From Ricinus communis (Eukaryota; Streptophyta; Magnoliopsida; Malpighiales; Euphorbiaceae), in NCBI RefSeq assembly GCF_019578655.1, contig NC_063264.1, forward strand, positions 9,651,213 through 9,715,212: a stretch of 64,000 nt of DNA. The letters run 5' to 3'. The translations under genes and the position numbers were made by a program. Below the pieces are notes generated by a model. That model searched no databases and had not been told where the DNA came from. It saw nothing but the letters and a program-made list of their open reading frames with translations. Shown one piece after another: positions 60,726 to 64,000 of the stretch; the stretch's first letter is position 1, and the number at the start of each line of letters is the position of its first letter.

Positions 60726-61026
60726 TATCATTTTAAAATGTTGTTCAGAAGAATCGAGCTCTATTATAAAAAACATAAAATGTTGTTAGCGATCATAGTA
60801 ACTTATTTATTATTATTTAGACGTAAAAAAAATGATATTTGCTTAACATTTTTTTTCTTTTCTTATATGTTAAAAGAAAATATAATTTTTGATGACGTGC
60901 AATTAAATTCCTATGCAATAATGTCCATATAGATGAAATTAAAATATTGACTCAATTAAAAATTATCTCGTTCTGTTAACTTGAGAGTTTCAATTTTTTT
61001 TAGGGTAACTACAAAAATAGTATTTG

Positions 61027-61240
61027 AACTTGTTAAGATTTAACAATTAAGTGTTTAAACTTTTAAAAATTATAATTTGATGTATTAATCTAGTAAATGT
61101 TTTATAATTGAGTATATACAACATGTCAATAACATGTTACATATTATACATATCTTCTTATAAAATGGTGTGTCAACTTGTTAAAATTTAATAATTAAGT
61201 GTTTAAGTTTTTAAAGTTACAATTCAGTGTGTAAAATTAA
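61027..61240. repeat. Imperfect direct repeat pair, period about 142 bp
   Basis: AACTTGTTAAGATTTAACAATTAAGTGTTTAAAC at about 61027 recurs as AACTTGTTAAAATTTAATAATTAAGTGTTTAAG at about 61169. Confidence 0.7.
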
Positions 61241-61273
61241 AAATTATTAATATTTTAGTGTGTAAAAGCAGTC

Positions 61274-61274
<1 letters not shown>

Positions 61275-61312
<38 letters not shown>
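61275..61312. repeat. (TA)n microsatellite
   Basis: About 18 TA units at the 3' border of the LINE remnant. Confidence 0.95.
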
Positions 61313-61314
<2 letters not shown>

Positions 61315-61329
61315 AATTTACCTCATCTG

Positions 61330-62428
61330 ATATGCATTTAGCATTAACTCCATTCCATCAAGAGATAAAATCAACACAAAAACAACTTAAATCACCAATA
61401 GAAGATAGACCCCATATACTCCTCACCCTCAGATATGAAATTACGGCATGAAAATCATCTTCTATATCACAACTGCACAAAGGGCAATTAACCACCTCCA
61501 TCACCCTTTTAACTCTCAAGGCAGCCAACGTAGGAACACAACCTCTGCATACTCTCCAAATAACATGCTTTACCTTCGCTGGAACTTGCAATTTCCATAA
61601 CCTGGAGCAGTTCACCTGAGAGTTGTACCCTAAATTAGTCAAGAAGGAAGTCAGAATTCGATGTCCAATCTTAACAGGATACATCCCCTTCTTTTCCCAG
61701 ATCCACAACCAAGAGTCTTTATTTTCTCAGCAACTCAAAGGGACACTTCTAACTAACTCCTTATCTCTATTATTAAATAAATCATTCAACACATCATCAT
61801 CCCACCCTCTTGTAGCAGAAGTCCTTAATGCATTAACACAAATATTCTCCAAACCTTGAATAAAATATGTATGAAGAAACGGATTATCTACATATGGGAG
61901 CCATGGATCATATCAGACATTAATCAATGCACCAGTTCATATCAGACATTAACCAATGCACCAGTCCCCACTCTCATCCTAACCCTACCACGAATAAGAT
62001 CTTGTGCCGCCATAACACTTCGCCACACATAGCTTGGAATAACCCCCATTTCCGCATCCAAAAATGAATAAGATGGAAAATAACGAGCCTTTAAAACTTT
62101 ACACATTAAAGCATAAGGGAAATTCATGAATCTCCACCCTGTCTTGCTAACAGAGTATACCAAATTCATACAGCATGCAGAATCCCATCCCTCTCATAGA
62201 TTTGTGCACACATAATCCTTTCTAACCAGCCATCAAATACCTCTACCACCATTAGACCCTTTACCCCACAGAACGAATTCATAAGTCGTTCTAACTCCTC
62301 ACATAACAGCTTAGGAATTAGAAAAATACTCATTACGTACATTGGAACCGCCTGAACAACTGACTTTACAAGGATCTCCTTACCGATTTTGGAGAAGAAT
62401 TTCCTCCCTTACCCTTGAATCCTTGTTC
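61330..62428 (-). pseudogene. LINE reverse transcriptase C-terminal and zinc-binding remnant
   Basis: Reading down from 62428, the minus strand gives a decayed thumb region (NSFCG-like VLWGKGSNGGRGI, WLVRKDYVC), then NLVYSVSKTGWRFMNFPYAL, VLKARYFPSYSFLDAEMG, PSYVWRSVMAAQDLIRGRVR and VGTG. The plant zf-RVT domain follows: SRLWKLQVPAKVKHVIWRVC, RGCVPTLAALRVKRV, and CPLCSCDIEDDFHAV. Stops and shifts are present. A 29-bp tandem duplication (61909-61966) breaks it. The upstream part is cut off at about 62428 by the copia element, so the LINE is the older insertion. It is a different copy from the LINE at 15.4-17.95 kb. Confidence 0.75.
61909..61966. repeat. 29-bp tandem duplication inside the LINE remnant
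   Basis: CATATCAGACATTAATCAATG... at 61909 and CATATCAGACATTAACCAATG... at 61938, each ending GCACCAGT. Confidence 0.9.
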
Positions 62429-64000
62429 TGTAAAAAATTAATGACTCATATAATTATAATAAGATATTAGTGATTAAATCTTATTAGTTAATGAAAGGTT
62501 GGAAATTAAATAATTATGATTATTGGTAAAAATTATAACATGAAAGGTTGTAATCATTGGTGCTTTGATGGAAAGCCACCATTAGTCTATAAATAAGAGT
62601 TGGTCCTCTCTCTATCCATATTATCAACAATTATAACAAATACAAAACTAAATATTAGAGTATCCATCAATAAGATAAGAGAAAAAGGGAGAGAAATCAC
62701 ACTCTATTAAATATGGATCAAGGTATGTTTTTTTTATTTTATTTAATGGTGAAAGACATAAAGTTCTAGATCAATAGACTATTATTTATTTATATGTGGT
62801 ATCAGAGCATGGTGTAAGAAATTATATTTTTCTATAATTTTGTTGAATTTATTGTTGTTGTAGATGCATGCAAGAATTAATCCTTGTTTTTTGCATATAA
62901 ATTAAATTGAATAATTTTACATGATTTGGATTAAGTTTAAGATTTATTGATGTTAGATTTTGGACTAATTTTGTGTAAATTTGGTGACACACACTACTGT
63001 AACAAAATCTGTATTTTTGATCAAGGTCCATTGTGACCCATAAAGTTTTGTAAACTATCAGATTGCACGTAAAATTATTTTTCTTCCAATTAAGTCTGAA
63101 ATAATTTACAGTTTCATTCTAATAAAAAAACTTTTAGTCCAGATTCATCCTTAATTTTTAGTACATATATATATCGGTAGTTAATGCTTAATCGAAATTA
63201 AGTTAAATATTTAATGCAAGTAATATATTATTTAAATATATTATTATAAACTCTTGAAATTTATTTTAAGAACGATTTGCTTGTCACCAAAGTGACCAAA
63301 TTTTTAAAGTAAATAAATTTCAAATTATAGATTATAATTTTTAATTACTCATAAATTTTATGTTTAAATAACAATATGATTTTTATGTATTTATGGGTAA
63401 ATTGAAATTTATCATTAAGATATTTAGGGATCAACCCAAAGGTTGGTTAATTAATTTATAATTGATAAACATAATCATGGTAATTAGTATGTTATACTAA
63501 TTTTATTTTTTACATATTCAAAGATAGAAAAAATAAATTTAGTTATGCATATATAATTACCTATAATTGTTTACATAAGTATATCTTATTATCACCCAAA
63601 GGAGAACTTTGATATATTTATGTTTATATTTGAATGTATGGAATAAATATTATGAATCAAAGCATTAATGTATGAGTATTCTATGTTATTTTTATTTGCA
63701 GTATCTGTACCCATTTCTCTTCATTCGCATGCTTCATCTGTTCTATTATTTAATGGTTTGAACTTTTATGATTGGTGCGAATAAGTTCAGTTTCACTTAG
63801 GTGTTCTGGATCTTGATTTGACACTTCAAATTGAGAAACCTGCTACTATTACTGATGAAAGTAGCAATGAAGAAAAAAACTTTATATAAATTTTGGGAAA
63901 GATAGAACAAATTAAGTTTAATGTTCATATGCAAATGACTGTTGCAAAAAACTTAAAGAGTATAATTCCTAAAATTGACAATGCTAAGGAATTTAAAAAG
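62429..64000 (+). mobile_element. Ty1/copia retrotransposon, 5' part, degenerate
   Basis: The putative 5' LTR runs from TGTAAAAAATTAATG at 62429 to about 62796, with a TATA-like CTATAAATAAGAG near 62586. The primer-binding site TGGTATCAGAGC (initiator-Met tRNA) is at 62797-62808. A gag start is recognisable from 63702: SVPISLHSHASSV, LFNGLNFYDW, then a stop, then VQFHLGVLDLDLTLQIEKPA and TDESSNEE, typical of copia gag N-termini. At least two in-frame stops show it is dead. The window ends inside gag. The LTR end before the primer site is not a clean CA, so that boundary is uncertain. Confidence 0.75.
62797..62808 (+). other. Copia primer-binding site
   Basis: TGGTATCAGAGC is complementary to the 3' end of initiator methionine tRNA, the usual primer for plant copia elements. 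Confidence 0.85.

Overview
This window is nuclear DNA from a flowering plant, almost certainly a eudicot. It is AT-rich, its genes are sparse with GT-AG introns, and it carries plant-type LINE, copia, Mutator-like and SINE-like debris and nuclear tRNA genes. A rosid of the Malpighiales type is a guess, not shown.

Layout. 1-18 kb is repeat territory: two near-identical direct repeats of at least 2 kb (1-2015 and 6385-8400) around an LTR-like remnant in the opposite orientation, a dispersed repeat (2645-3445), long AT-rich spacer, a Mutator-like terminal-inverted-repeat element (14602-15288) and a 5'-truncated LINE (15.4-17.95 kb, minus).

18-58.5 kb is the gene-bearing part. It holds a BBX28/29-type B-box gene (19884-20790, +), a single-exon plastid ATP synthase gamma gene of ATPC2 type (25933-27078, +), tRNA-Ser(AGA) (27860), a broken PHOS32/34-type universal stress protein gene (about 32.5-31.8 kb, -), a second identical tRNA-Ser (33944), the SPOROCYTELESS/NOZZLE orthologue (39158-37438, -, 3 exons), a 9-exon TRM5-type tRNA m1G37 methyltransferase (51130-45423, -) with a Mutator-like element inserted 160 bp upstream of its ATG, and a 2-exon gene for an unrecognised basic membrane protein (58435-57381, -). 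Splice sites were reconstructed by eye, and every junction keeps frame.

58.5-64 kb returns to AT-rich spacer with small inverted-repeat elements. It ends in a LINE remnant (minus) interrupted by a copia element (+) that runs off the window.

The main biological point is gene order. BBX28 - USP(PHOS34) - SPL/NZZ - TRM5 is the order of Arabidopsis At4g27310-At4g27340. This marks a conserved ancestral block, expanded here by repeats, with ATPC2 and two tRNA genes lying inside it and its USP member decayed. The genes do not form a pathway: they serve light signalling, plastid ATP synthesis, sporogenesis and tRNA modification. I see no clearly novel system. The most notable structures are the near-identical direct repeats without LTR termini, the promoter-proximal Mutator-like element with a 9-bp target duplication, and a possible leader splice in the copia element.
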